Shown here: piece after piece, positions 42,748-51,302 of the stretch
Position numbering within the stretch: the stretch's first letter is position 1
Layout of the letters: each line of letters opens with the position of its first letter
The notes under the pieces: model-generated
Seen by the model: only the letters and a program-made list of their open reading frames with translations
Databases searched by the model: none
Told to the model about the DNA's origin: nothing
Made by a program: the position numbers and the translations under genes
Assembly: GCA_963786975.1 (NCBI GenBank)
Contig: CAWBBE010000011.1
Span: forward strand, 930,001 to 994,000
Length of the DNA: 64,000 nt
Source of the DNA: Palsa-506 sp963786975
GTDB lineage: Bacteria > Actinomycetota > Actinomycetes > Streptosporangiales > Streptosporangiaceae
Reading direction: 5' to 3'

Positions 42748-43737
42748 TCATGCAGGTGGCGGCTGGAAATCCCCCCGGTCCAGGACATGGGCAACCAGCC
42801 GGGCCGCAGGGCGCGGCAGCGGCCCCGGGTTCGCGATGAGGTACCAGTCCCGGCGCAGCGGCGTCCCGGGCACCGGCAGCTCGGTCAGCCGGCCGGCCGC
42901 GAGTTCCTGCGCGACGGCGTCCCGCGACATCAGCGTGACGCCAAGCCCTACGCTCGCCGACTCGCGGATTGCGCCGTTCGACCCGACGGTGAGAGTCAGC
43001 GGCGCGATATCGAGTTCAGCGAGCAGCGCCTGCGTGCTGCTCCGGGTGCTGGACCCGGCCTCGCGCAGCAGCCAGGTCTGGCTGGCGAGCCACGGCAGCA
43101 AGCCGGCGCCGTCACCAGCGCCCGGTGCCTGGCCCGCGGCGGGTGCCTGGCCCGCGCCGGGGATCCGGCCCGCCGCGGGGACCTGGCCCGCCGCGGGGAC
43201 CCGGCCCGCGCTAGCGGCAAGTTCCGGCGCGGCAACGACTGACAGCAAGTGCTTGCGGACGGCATAGACACGCACGTCGCGGCCCGGCTCGGGTCGCCCG
43301 CCGACAACCACGTCGACCTGATGGTGGTCCAGGAGGGCCCGCACCCGATCCCGGTTTCCGGCCTCAAGCAGCACCCCGGTACGCGGGTGCTCCTGCCGGA
43401 ATCCGCGCAGCAGGCCAGGCACGAGCTGCTCCGCTGCGGTCGTTACCGCCCCGATGCGGAGTTCGCCGCCATCCGGATCGGCTGCGGCCGCGGCGGCCCG
43501 GCCCGCCTCGTCAAGGAGGCCGAGTACGCGGCGAACATAGCGGACGTACACCGCACCGGCGTCAGTTAGCCGCAGGCCGCGGCCTTCGGGCCGGACCAGC
43601 TGCAAGCCCAGCGACTTCTGCAGCGCGCCAATTGCAGCGGAAACCGCCGCCTGGGTGACGATAAGCTCCTCCGCCGCCGCCCGGACTGATCCGTGCTCGG
43701 CGACCGCGAGGAAGGTACGCAGCTGGTTGAGCGTCAT
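42748..43737 (-). CDS. cbbR: LysR-type regulator CbbR
   Basis: Activator of the Calvin-cycle operon. The 329 residues have the N-terminal HTH (LNQLRTFLAVAEHGSVRAAA, then VTQAAVSAAIGALQKSLG) and a LysR effector domain (GELRIGAVTTAAEQLVPGLL). Unlike the common divergent layout, it lies upstream of cbbL in the same direction. Residues about 178-207 are an insertion of five six-residue repeats (GQVPAA-like), encoded by five 18-base units at 43122-43211, between two strands of the effector domain. The frame is open throughout. Confidence 0.9.
   Translation of the reverse strand: MTLNQLRTFLAVAEHGSVRAAAEELIVTQAAVSAAIGALQKSLGLQLVRPEGRGLRLTDAGAVYVRYVRRVLGLLDEAGRAAAAAADPDGGELRIGAVTTAAEQLVPGLLRGFRQEHPRTGVLLEAGNRDRVRALLDHHQVDVVVGGRPEPGRDVRVYAVRKHLLSVVAAPELAASAGRVPAAGQVPAAGRIPGAGQAPAAGQAPGAGDGAGLLPWLASQTWLLREAGSSTRSSTQALLAELDIAPLTLTVGSNGAIRESASVGLGVTLMSRDAVAQELAAGRLTELPVPGTPLRRDWYLIANPGPLPRPAARLVAHVLDRGDFQPPPA
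43122..43211. repeat. Five tandem 18-bp repeats inside cbbR
   Basis: Units begin with CCTGGCCCGC or CCCGGCCCGC at 43128, 43146, 43164, 43182 and 43200, an exact 18-base period. They encode G-x-x-P-x-A hexapeptides in the cbbR frame. Because the period is a multiple of three, copy-number change keeps the protein in frame. Confidence 0.85.
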
Positions 43738-44105
43738 GATTCGTCCTCCGCCGCGGCAGGCTGGCCCACTCTAAAGTAAATAATTACGATTCAGGGATAA
43801 TCCTAAATGCCTGGCCGGGAAGTAGCGCGCGCCGTGGCGAACGCGCCCCCGATCTGCCGGCCGCCAGGAGGCCAATCGTGACCGGGCGGAACCTTGCCAT
43901 TCAGCTGAGCGGACCGTTGCCGGGCGGTCGCGCGGGACGTTGCCGGGGCAGCTGAGCGGGCCGTTGCCGGGGCGGCCGCGCGGGACGTTGCCCGGATGGC
44001 CGGCGGATGATCCCGGGGTGCCGGTATCCCGGCGCGGCAGTCCAGATCAAGAAGGCGGCAAACCGCCGCCGGGGCGGCGGGTGCGGACGGCCCGGGTGGT
44101 GGCGG
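43738..44105. other. Intergenic region upstream of cbbR
   Basis: A 368-base stretch without a supported gene. Next to cbbR is an AT-rich patch (43770-43806) with TTA-N11-TAA at 43784-43800, a possible LysR autoregulatory site. From 43902 it holds two 47-base direct repeats (43902-43948 and 43949-43995), starting CAGCTGAGCGG and containing CGCGCGGGACGTTGCC. The rest is plain G/C-rich sequence. Confidence 0.6.
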
Positions 44106-44897
44106 TCAGGACCGGACGTAGAACGGGCTGGCGTAAGCCGATATCCACTCGTCTACCGGATCGGCTGCGCCCTCGCCGGGGAACGTCACGTCGATCGGGA
44201 AGCCGGCGTCCTGCGGCGCCGCGGCCGCGGCGCGCTCAATCGCGCCGATGACGGCCTCCCTGGCGGCCTGGTCCGCCGGGTCATCCAGCGTGACCGAGAT
44301 AACCAGGCCCTCGCCGGCCAGGTCGACGGACAGCCAGGCCGTCGCGGCGGCGCGGGCGGCCGGGACGGACGGCAGCAGGGACCGGATCTCGCTGAGCAGC
44401 GCGCCCGGCTCGGCCGGCGGATGCCCGACCCGGATGCCACCACCGGCCGCGGCGGACCGTGTCGCCGCCATGTAAGCGACGCCTTCCGGGTACACCGGGA
44501 CGCTCTCGCCCGCACCCGGGTTCAGCGCGATGCCCAGCGTGTCCGGCAGCCTCCTGGCCAGTTCCGCGGCGGGCACGACGACGTGCGGCACGACCGGCGC
44601 CGGTTGCCTGCTGCCGGGCCGGGCAGCGGAAGCCAGCAGTCGGCTGGCCGAGGTATAGGCCGGGACGAACTCGCTGCCCAGGTACGTCACGATGGGCAGG
44701 TTCACCGCGGAGCCGTCGGTCACCGGCCGGCCGTCATCAGGAAGCGGCAGCCATAGCCGGCCGCGGCTCAGCACGTCGAGCAGGTCGCCGACCTTCGCGC
44801 TGTCCTTGACCGCTGCAGCAAGCGCGCGCTCGACCGCGCTAGCATCGGCGTCGCGGCTGGCCGTGCTAACGGCCTTTGCACCCGTGACGGTTGTCAT
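44106..44897 (-). CDS. SseB-like protein
   Basis: A 263-residue cytosolic protein with two SseB-type domains: an N-terminal part with KVGDLLDVLSRGRLWLPLPDDG, LPIVTYLGSEFVPAYTS and IALNPGAGESVPVYPEG, and a C-terminal part with AWLSVDLAGEGLVISVTLDD. SseB homologues were named for enhanced serine sensitivity; the molecular role is not established. Start ATG 44897 with GGCGAGGA upstream; the longer open frame to 45443 is antisense to the next gene and spurious. Divergent from the acVLRF1 gene. Confidence 0.82.
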   Translation of the reverse strand: MTTVTGAKAVSTASRDADASAVERALAAAVKDSAKVGDLLDVLSRGRLWLPLPDDGRPVTDGSAVNLPIVTYLGSEFVPAYTSASRLLASAARPGSRQPAPVVPHVVVPAAELARRLPDTLGIALNPGAGESVPVYPEGVAYMAATRSAAAGGGIRVGHPPAEPGALLSEIRSLLPSVPAARAAATAWLSVDLAGEGLVISVTLDDPADQAAREAVIGAIERAAAAAPQDAGFPIDVTFPGEGAADPVDEWISAYASPFYVRS

Positions 44898-45024
44898 CTT
44901 GGCGTCCTCGCCATCATGGCCGCCCACGTCGGAGCGGGCGTCTGCCCCCATCGATGGCCGGCGAGGCGCTGGCACCAGCCAGGAACTCATGTAACGGATA
45001 GTAATCACATGGAGGCTCTGCGTA

Positions 45025-45861
45025 GTGGAAAACGATGGACATGGGGGCATGCGATGGATCGAGGTCGCCCCGGACCGGCTGGCCCGCTGGCTGGAGTCCT
45101 TCGCTGAGCGCCACGGCGGTGCCACGGCCGAGGCCAGCCCGGAGACGGTGACATTCCGCGCGCCGGACGGAGCGGTGGCGGAATGCCACGTGCCGTTCCC
45201 GCCGCTGGCGGGCGTTGCCGCGGACAGCGCGGCCGGTGCCGCGCCTGGTGCAGCGGGTGCGGCGGATGCGGCGAGTGTGCCGGCTGCGGAAACGGCGGCT
45301 GTTGCGGGTGCGGCGGCTGCAGCGGGTGCGGCGGATGCAGCGAGTATGCCGGGTGCTGCGGATACGGCGGATACTGCGGATACGGCGGCCGTCAGCGGTG
45401 GGCTGGGCGAGCGGATCGCGGCGCACGCGTGCGCTGACCGCACGGTCGGGGTGTTCCTGGTCCGGCTCGGCGGCTACGCGGCCGGGGTCTTCGCCGGCCC
45501 GGTGCCCGCTCTGGTGGCCTCGAAGGTCGGCTCCAGGCTGGTGCACGGCCGCAGCGCGGCCGGCGGTACTTCGCAGCACCGCTTTGCCCGGCGCAGGGAA
45601 AAGCAGGCGTCCGAGGCGCTCGGCGCGGCGGCGGATACGGCGGCTGCGGTGTTCGGGGCCTACGCAGGGCAGATCGACGCCGTCGTGCTCGGCGGAGACC
45701 GGCGGGCGATGGCCCAGCTCCGTGATGACCCGCGGCTGGCACTCTATTTCGGCCTGGCGGTCGAGCGATTCCTCACCGTGCCAGATCCCCGGCTCACCGT
45801 ACTGCGGAGCACGCCGCGACTTTTCCGGGCAATCCGGATCAGACTGACCGGCCCAGCCTGA
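45025..45861 (+). CDS. acVLRF1-type peptidyl-tRNA hydrolase / release factor
   Basis: A ribosome-rescue type protein of the actinobacterial VLRF1 family. The catalytic-like domain has FLVRLGGYAAGVFAG, SKVGSRLVHGRSAAGG and TSQHRFARRREKQA, including the conserved glutamine. Length is 278, about 60 more than usual. The excess is an Ala-rich insertion between residues 68 and 125, with near repeats GAADAAS and ADTADTADTAA. The GTG start is at 45025. Stand-alone, after a divergent SseB-like gene. Confidence 0.85.
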   Translation: MENDGHGGMRWIEVAPDRLARWLESFAERHGGATAEASPETVTFRAPDGAVAECHVPFPPLAGVAADSAAGAAPGAAGAADAASVPAAETAAVAGAAAAAGAADAASMPGAADTADTADTAAVSGGLGERIAAHACADRTVGVFLVRLGGYAAGVFAGPVPALVASKVGSRLVHGRSAAGGTSQHRFARRREKQASEALGAAADTAAAVFGAYAGQIDAVVLGGDRRAMAQLRDDPRLALYFGLAVERFLTVPDPRLTVLRSTPRLFRAIRIRLTGPA

Positions 45862-45883
45862 CCCGAATACGCCCCCCAGCCTT

Positions 45884-45929
45884 AGCGGTTCATATCTGTC
45901 CGGCGATAACCGGCAAAATCCTAACCACT
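45884..45929. repeat. 46-nt dispersed intergenic element, copy 2
   Basis: Second copy of the element at 8276-8321, in the same orientation on the given strand, 22 bases after the acVLRF1 stop. The ends AGCGGTTCA and CCTAACCACT are identical; the centre is CCGGCGATAACCGG instead of a GC-only stem. Confidence 0.55.
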
Positions 45930-46071
45930 TCGGCGCGGGGACCCGGCGAAAGTGCCAGGCCCGGGCCGCGGGTGATGGTCGCTCCGCGCGGCGTGGTGGC
46001 TGCGCGGCGGGTCGCGCCGGGTGGCGGTTTGCTCCGCGCGGCGGGTCGCTGCGCGGCGGCGGGTAAATGCT

Positions 46072-46100
46072 TTGCGGGCCCGGGCGGGGGCTCGGATAAA
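46072..46100 (+). promoter_or_regulatory. Candidate promoter of the ABC-F gene
   Basis: TTGCGG (46072-46077) and GATAAA (46095-46100) with a 17-base spacer. The predicted start of transcription near 46107 is almost at the leader peptide ATG (46110). The region 45930-46070 before it is G/C-rich with short CTCCGCGCGGCG repeats and no gene. Confidence 0.5.
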
Positions 46101-46109
46101 CTGGATGCC

Positions 46110-46130
46110 ATGCAACCGCTGTTGTCGTGA
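46110..46130 (+). CDS. Putative hexapeptide leader of the ABC-F gene (MQPLLS)
   Basis: ATG CAA CCG CTG TTG TCG TGA lies right after the candidate promoter. Its stop overlaps ACGGAAC (46130-46136), which pairs with GTTCCGT (46180-46186) just before the GGGAG ribosome site of the ABC-F gene; inside is a CGCCCCGG/CCGGGGCG hairpin (46136-46154). Short leaders with switchable hairpins control several resistance-type ABC-F genes. This is an inference from layout. Confidence 0.4.
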   Translation: MQPLLS

Positions 46131-46194
46131 CGGAACGCCCCGGGCACCGGGGCGGCGTGGGTCATCTGATATCCCTTTTGTTCCGTTATGGGAG
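46130..46194 (+). promoter_or_regulatory. Candidate attenuator / RBS-sequestering structure of the ABC-F gene
   Basis: The outer arms ACGGAAC (46130-46136) and GTTCCGT (46180-46186) enclose a tight hairpin at 46136-46154 and a CCCTTTTG run at 46173-46180. A ribosome halted on the short leader would disrupt the outer stem. The structure ends a few bases before GGGAG (46190-46194). Confidence 0.4.
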
Positions 46195-46203
46195 TGGTTC
46201 ATC

Positions 46204-47802
46204 ATGATTTCCGCGAGCGCGCTAGAGCTGCGCGCGGGCGCCAGGCTGCTGCTGGACGCCACCAGCTTTCAGGTGGCGGCCGGCGACAAGATCGGCCTCG
46301 TCGGCCGGAACGGGGCCGGCAAGACGACGCTGGCGCGAGTGCTGGCAGGCGAGGCGGCGTCGGCCGCGGGCAGCGTCCGGCGCGGCGGTTCCGTCGGCTA
46401 CCTGCCGCAGGACACCATGGTCGGCGATCTCGACGCGCTGGCGATGGACCGGGTGCTGTCCGCCCGCGGCCTGGACGAGTTGCTGGTGAGCCTGCGCGGG
46501 GCCGAGGTCCAGATGGCCGACGCGAATCCGGCCCGGCGCGACGCGGCCGTCCGCCGGTACGGCCAGATCGAGGAGCGGATCGCAGTACTAGGCGGCTATG
46601 CGGCCGAATCCGAGGCTGCCTCGCTCGCGGCCAGCCTCGGGCTGCCGCCCAACGCACTCCGGCAGCCGCTGCGCACCCTGTCCGGCGGTCAGCGCCGCCG
46701 GGTCGAGCTTGCTCGCATCCTCTTCGGCGGCTCGGAGACGCTGCTGCTGGACGAGCCGACCAACCACCTGGACGCCGACTCGGTGGCCTGGCTCCGCGAC
46801 CACCTGCGGACCTTCCGCGGCGGGCTGGTCGTGATCAGCCACGACACCACGCTGCTCGAGGCCGTCGCGAACAAGATCTTCTACCTGGACGCCGACCGGA
46901 GCGTGCTGGACGTCTACAACCTCGGCTGGAAGGCGTACCTGGAGCAGCGGGACACCGACGCCAGGCGGCGCAGGCGGGAGCGGGTCAACGCCGAGCGGCA
47001 GGCGCAGGCGCTGAGCTCGCAGGCCGACAAGATGCGGGCCAAGGCGACCAAGGCCAGGGCGGCGCAGGGCATGCAGCGCCGGGCGGAGCGGCTGCTGGCC
47101 GGGGTCAGCGCGGACCGCAAGGCGGACAAGGTAGCCCGGCTGCGGTTCCCGGTGCCGGCCCACTGCGGCCGGACGCCGCTGACCGCCCAGGGCCTGACCA
47201 AGTCGTACGGCTCGCTCGAAGTGTTCGCCGGAGTGGACCTGGCCGTCGACCGCGGCTCCCGGGTCGTGGTGCTCGGCCTCAACGGGGCCGGCAAGACCAC
47301 CCTGCTCCGGCTGCTGTCCGGGGTGGAGGAGCCTGACGCGGGCCAGGTCCTGCCCGGTCATGGACTGCGGCTCGGCTACTACGCGCAGGAGCACGAGACT
47401 CTCGACACCAGCCGGACGGTACTGGAGAACATGCGCTCGGCCGCGCCCGACCTGAGCGAGGCCGATCATCGCGGCATTCTCGGGTCGTTCCTGTTCTCCG
47501 GCGATGACGTGGCGAAACCCGCCGGGGTGCTGTCCGGCGGGGAGAAGACCAGGCTCGCGCTGGCCCTGCTGGTGGTCTCCGGTGCGAACGTGCTGCTGCT
47601 CGACGAGCCGACGAACAACCTCGATCCCGGCAGCCGGGCCGAGATCCTGTCCGCGCTCCGGCGTTTCCAGGGCGCGATCGTCCTGGTGACGCACGATGAG
47701 GGAGCCGTCGGGGCGCTGCAGCCGGAACGCGTGGTGCTGCTGCCGGACGGCGTCGAGGACGCCTGGAGCGAGGATCTGGCCGACCTGGTGGCGCTGGCCT
47801 GA
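46204..47802 (+). CDS. ABC-F family ATP-binding protein
   Basis: A 532-residue cytosolic protein with two ABC domains and no membrane part: Walker A GLVGRNGAGKTTLARVL and VVVLGLNGAGKTTLLRLL, signatures LSGGQRRRVELA and LSGGEKTRLALA, Walker B TLLLDEPTNHLD and NVLLLDEPTNNLD. The basic linker between them (residues about 250-310, RRRRRERVNAERQAQ) is typical of ABC-F ribosome-acting factors. These serve translation or antibiotic protection; which one cannot be told. ATG 46204 with GGGAG; the longer open frame upstream includes the leader region. Confidence 0.93.
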   Translation: MISASALELRAGARLLLDATSFQVAAGDKIGLVGRNGAGKTTLARVLAGEAASAAGSVRRGGSVGYLPQDTMVGDLDALAMDRVLSARGLDELLVSLRGAEVQMADANPARRDAAVRRYGQIEERIAVLGGYAAESEAASLAASLGLPPNALRQPLRTLSGGQRRRVELARILFGGSETLLLDEPTNHLDADSVAWLRDHLRTFRGGLVVISHDTTLLEAVANKIFYLDADRSVLDVYNLGWKAYLEQRDTDARRRRRERVNAERQAQALSSQADKMRAKATKARAAQGMQRRAERLLAGVSADRKADKVARLRFPVPAHCGRTPLTAQGLTKSYGSLEVFAGVDLAVDRGSRVVVLGLNGAGKTTLLRLLSGVEEPDAGQVLPGHGLRLGYYAQEHETLDTSRTVLENMRSAAPDLSEADHRGILGSFLFSGDDVAKPAGVLSGGEKTRLALALLVVSGANVLLLDEPTNNLDPGSRAEILSALRRFQGAIVLVTHDEGAVGALQPERVVLLPDGVEDAWSEDLADLVALA

Positions 47803-47823
47803 GATTGGGGCCCGGGATGAAAC

Positions 47824-47842
47824 CCGGCCGTGGCACGGCCGG
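47824..47842 (+). terminator. 9-bp stem hairpin after the ABC-F gene
   Basis: CCGGCCGTG and CACGGCCGG pair around a single base, starting 22 bases after the stop and followed by AAAA. A tight G/C stem fits a terminator. Confidence 0.5.
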
Positions 47843-47902
47843 AAAAGGCCTTCGAGCGCCCGGTGAAAAAGAATGCGATCTTTTGCCGCCGTGTGGGTAG
47901 CC

Positions 47903-47924
47903 GATCACGACCTAATGCGTGATC
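47903..47924. promoter_or_regulatory. Dyad upstream of the small HTH gene
   Basis: GATCACG and CGTGATC form a perfect 7-bp inverted repeat around an 8-base spacer, 52 bases upstream of the HTH gene start. A candidate autoregulatory operator. Confidence 0.45.
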
Positions 47925-47975
47925 ATGGCGGGATACGGTAACGCAGCGGTCACTTCAGCTCACCGGGAGGTACGC

Positions 47976-48197
47976 GTGACCGAGACACTAAAGAAAGGCA
48001 CCCGAGTGACCGGTGCCGATCGGGCGAAACTTGCGGCGGACCTCAAGAAGAGATACGACGCTGGTGAGAGCATCCGCTCGCTCGCCGCTTCGACCGGCCG
48101 TTCGTACGGCTTCGTGCACCGGATACTGACCGAGACGGGTGTCTCCCTGCGCGGTCGCGGCGGGGCCACCCGGGGCAAGAACAAGTCGAAGCACTGA
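47976..48197 (+). CDS. Small helix-turn-helix protein
   Basis: A 73-residue basic protein conserved in actinomycetes: LKKGTRVTGADRAKLAADLK, then RYDAGESIRSLAASTGRSYG and FVHRILTETGVSLRGRGG with a lysine-rich end. The middle reads as a helix-turn-helix (SIRSLAASTGRSYGFVHRIL). The GTG start at 47976 has GGGAGG directly upstream, which is preferred over the longer frame from 47919. Role unknown; DNA binding is expected. Confidence 0.85.
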   Translation: MTETLKKGTRVTGADRAKLAADLKKRYDAGESIRSLAASTGRSYGFVHRILTETGVSLRGRGGATRGKNKSKH

Positions 48198-48374
48198 GCC
48201 GCGGCGCGCTAGCGCAGCGCCGCCGGGGCGGCCGGCCCGCTCCCGGCCATTTACCTACTGGGTGACAATTAGCTGTACCGCCTTCCCTCCCCGTCTTCCC
48301 GCCCCCGCCTTCCTTGCCCGGCCAACTCGCCCGGCCAACTCGCCCGCCAATTCGCCGCCTAGCCTGGAGGACGC

Positions 48375-49167
48375 TTGTCCATCGACCCGGCGGACCTCGA
48401 TCGCTGCGGGCTCCGTCTCGATATTGACGATTCGCTCCCGGCAGGCTGCGTCGCCACCGTGACGCTCAGCCGCCCGCAGCGCCGTAACGCGATGACCCCG
48501 GCCATGTGGCATGGCCTGGCCGCGATCGGCGCCGGCCTGCCGGACCGGGTGCGGGTGGTCGTGGTCCGCGGCGCGGGAACCTCCTTCTCGGCCGGGATCG
48601 ACCTGCGCATGTTCTCCGCCGAGGGCGTGCCGGGCGAGCAGCCGCTGCCCCGCGCGGACGATCCGGCGTTCGAGCCCTGGATCGCCTCCTGCCAGGAGGG
48701 CTTCACCTGGCTGCGGGATTCCCGGATCGTCTCGGTCGCGGCGGTGCGCGGGCACGCCATCGGCGCGGGCTGCCAGCTGGCCCTGTCCTGCGACCTGCGG
48801 GTACTCGCCGACGACGCCCGGCTGTGCATCAAGGAGCCGGCACTCGGGCTGGTGCCCGATCTCACCGGGACCAAGCCGCTGGTCGATATCGTGGGGCTGC
48901 CCCGGGCACTTGAGCTGTGCCTGACCGGGCGCAGCGTGCACGCCGCCGAAGCCGCCCAGCTCGGCCTGGCCGAGCTTGTGGTGCCCGGTGACGAGCTAGA
49001 CGGCGCGGTTGGCGACCTGGTGGCCGGCCTGCTCGACCGCCGACGCCGCCGCGGCCCGCGCCACCAAGGAGCTGCTGGCCCAGGCGCACGGCAATACCCT
49101 GGACCAGCAGGCCGAGGCCGAGCGGCATTCCCAGGCGGCGCTGCAGCGGGCCAGGCTCCGCCGCTAG
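48375..49167 (+). CDS. Enoyl-CoA hydratase/isomerase family protein (frameshifted near the end)
   Basis: Crotonase fold: oxyanion-forming GTSFSAGIDLRMFSAEG and HAIGAGCQLALSCDLRVLAD, then IKEPALGLVPDLTGTK and the family's AAQLGLAELVV. The TTG start at 48375 has GGAGG at 48366-48370. The frame changes near 49030 after VAGLLD; the other frame gives ADAAAARATKELLAQAHGNT and ends at TAG 49165-49167, the usual C-terminus of about 263 residues. The substrate is unknown. Confidence 0.87.
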
Positions 49168-49294
49168 CCCGCGGCGGGCCAGCGCCCGCGGCGGGCCAGC
49201 GCCGGCGGCAGAGCACGGCAGGCACCCCGGTGGCGCAAGTTCGCCGGTAGCTGATTCCGGGAAGATCCCGGCCTGACCGGAGGTTGCTGACCGC

Positions 49295-51275
49295 ATGAAT
49301 CCGGCTAGCTGGCAGGCCATGCGCTCGTTCACGCGCGATGCCTCGGTGACCCGCCAGCGGCTGAAGCCGGGAACGTTCCGCCGGGTGGCTTCCTATGCCC
49401 GGCCGTACCGGCGCGACCTGATCGTCTTCATGCTCGTCACCTCGCTGGACGCCGTGGTCACCGTGGCCGTCCCGCTGCTGCTCGGGCTGATCGTCAACAA
49501 GATCCAGGCCAAGGACACCGGGGCGGTGCTGTGGATCGCCGGCGCGGTAGCCGGGATCGCCGTCTTCGACGCGTTCCTGTCCGTCGCCCAGCGCTGGTAC
49601 TCGGCCCGGGTCGGCGAGGGCCTGATCTACGACCTGCGCACGGAGGTATTCGAGCACGTCCAGCAGCAGCCGATCGCGTTCTTCACCAGGGCCCAGACCG
49701 GCTCGCTGGTCAGCAGGCTGAACAGCGACGTGATCGGCGCGCAGCAGGCGATCACGTCAACCCTGTCCGGCGTGGTGTCCAACGCGATCTCGCTGATCCT
49801 GGTGCTGGCCGCGATGTTCTACCTGTCCTGGGTGGTGACCCTGGCGGCGCTGCTGCTGATCCCGGTGTTCATCCTGCCGGCCCGGGCGCTCGGCCGCAGG
49901 ATGCAGCGGCTGACCAGGGAATCGATGCAGCTGGACGCGGCGATGGGCTCGAATATGACCGAGCGCTTCAACGTGGCCGGCGCGATGCTGGTCAAGCTGT
50001 TCGGCCGCCCGGGCGAGGAGACCGAGGTGTTCTCCGGCCGGGCCGCGCGGGTCCGTGACATCGGCGTGGTCACGGCCATGTACGGCCGGGTGTTCTTCAT
50101 CGCGCTGGTGCTGCTGGCCTCGATCGCCACCGCGCTGGTCTACGGCCTCGGTGGCAGCCTGGTGATCCGCGGCACCATCAGCCTCGGCGCGCTGGTGGCC
50201 CTGGCCAGCCTGCTCAGCCGGATGTACGGCCCGATCACCGCGCTGTCGAACGTGCAAGTCGACGTGATGACGGCGCTGGTCAGCTTCGACCGCGTGTTCG
50301 AGGTGCTGGACCTGAAGCCGCTGATCCAGGACCGGCCCGGCGCCACCGCGCTGCCGCGGACGGCGGCCGTGCCGTCAGCCGCCAGGCCGGCCCGAGCCGG
50401 CGCTGCCGGGGTCGCCGCCGGGACCGGCGGCACCGGGGACCGCGGCGCCGGGGACCGCGGCGCCGGACATCGAGTTCGACCACGTGTCGTTCCGCTACCC
50501 GGCCGCGTCCGAGGTCTCGCTCGCCTCGCTGGAGTCGATCGCGCTGCCGGTGCCCGAGCACGCCGGCGCGAACGAGCCGGTGCTCCGGGACGTGACGTTC
50601 CGGGCGCCGCCCGGCCAGCTCACCGCGCTGGTCGGGCCGTCCGGCGCGGGCAAGACGACCATCACGCACCTGGTTTCCCGGCTCTACGACCCGGGCGAGG
50701 GCGCGGTCCTGATCGGCGGGCACGACATCAGGGACGTGACCCAGGCGTCGCTGCACGACGTGGTCGGCGTGGTAACCCAGGACGCGCACATGTTCCACGA
50801 CACGATCCGGGCCAACCTGGCCTATGCCCGGCCCGGCGCGACCGAGCGGGAGCTTGCGCAGGCCTGCCGGGCAGCGCAGATCTGGGAGCTGATCACCAGC
50901 CTGCCGGACGGGCTGGACACCATCGTCGGGGACCGCGGCTACCGGCTGTCCGGCGGCGAGAAGCAGCGGATCGCGCTGGCCCGGCTGCTGCTCAAGGCAC
51001 CGTCCGTGGTCGTGCTCGACGAGGCGACCGCGCATCTTGACTCCGAGTCCGAGGTGGCCGTGCAGCGGGCGCTGAAGACCGCGCTGGCCGGACGGACCTC
51101 GCTGGTGATCGCGCACCGGCTGTCCACCATCCGGGAGGCCGACCAGATCCTCGTCATCGAGGACGGCCGGGTACGCGAGCGCGGCCGGCACGGCGAGCTG
51201 CTCGCGGCCGGCGGCCTGTACGCCGAGCTGTACCGGACCCAGTTCGCCAGCCAGGAGCCGCTCCCGGCGGCCTGA
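49295..51275 (+). CDS. ABC transporter, fused membrane and ATPase domains (frameshifted in linker)
   Basis: Half-transporter of the multidrug/lipid exporter type. The N-terminal membrane domain has six segments (LIVFMLVTSLDAVVTVAVPL, then SLILVLAAMFYLSWVVTLAA, RVFFIALVLLASIATALVYG). The ATPase domain has IEFDHVSFRYPAAS, Walker A GPSGAGKTTITHLVSR, signature YRLSGGEKQRIALARLL and VVVLDEATAHLD. The frames meet in a Pro/Gly-rich linker near 50390-50430, where one extra base explains the change; the linker itself contains a 15-base repeat (ACCGCGGCGCCGGGG, twice). The substrate is unknown. Confidence 0.88.
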
Positions 51276-51302
51276 CCAGCCGGCCGCCGGGCCGCGGCGG
51301 GC

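Noticed and set aside
43940..44251. 103-codon plus-strand frame over the 47-bp repeats
   Set aside because: Arg/Pro-rich translation of repeat DNA running antisense into the SseB-like gene, no ribosome site.
44898..45443. Extension of the SseB-like frame to 45443
   Set aside because: It runs antisense over the acVLRF1 gene and is Ala/Ser repeat-like; ATG 44897 has a good ribosome site.
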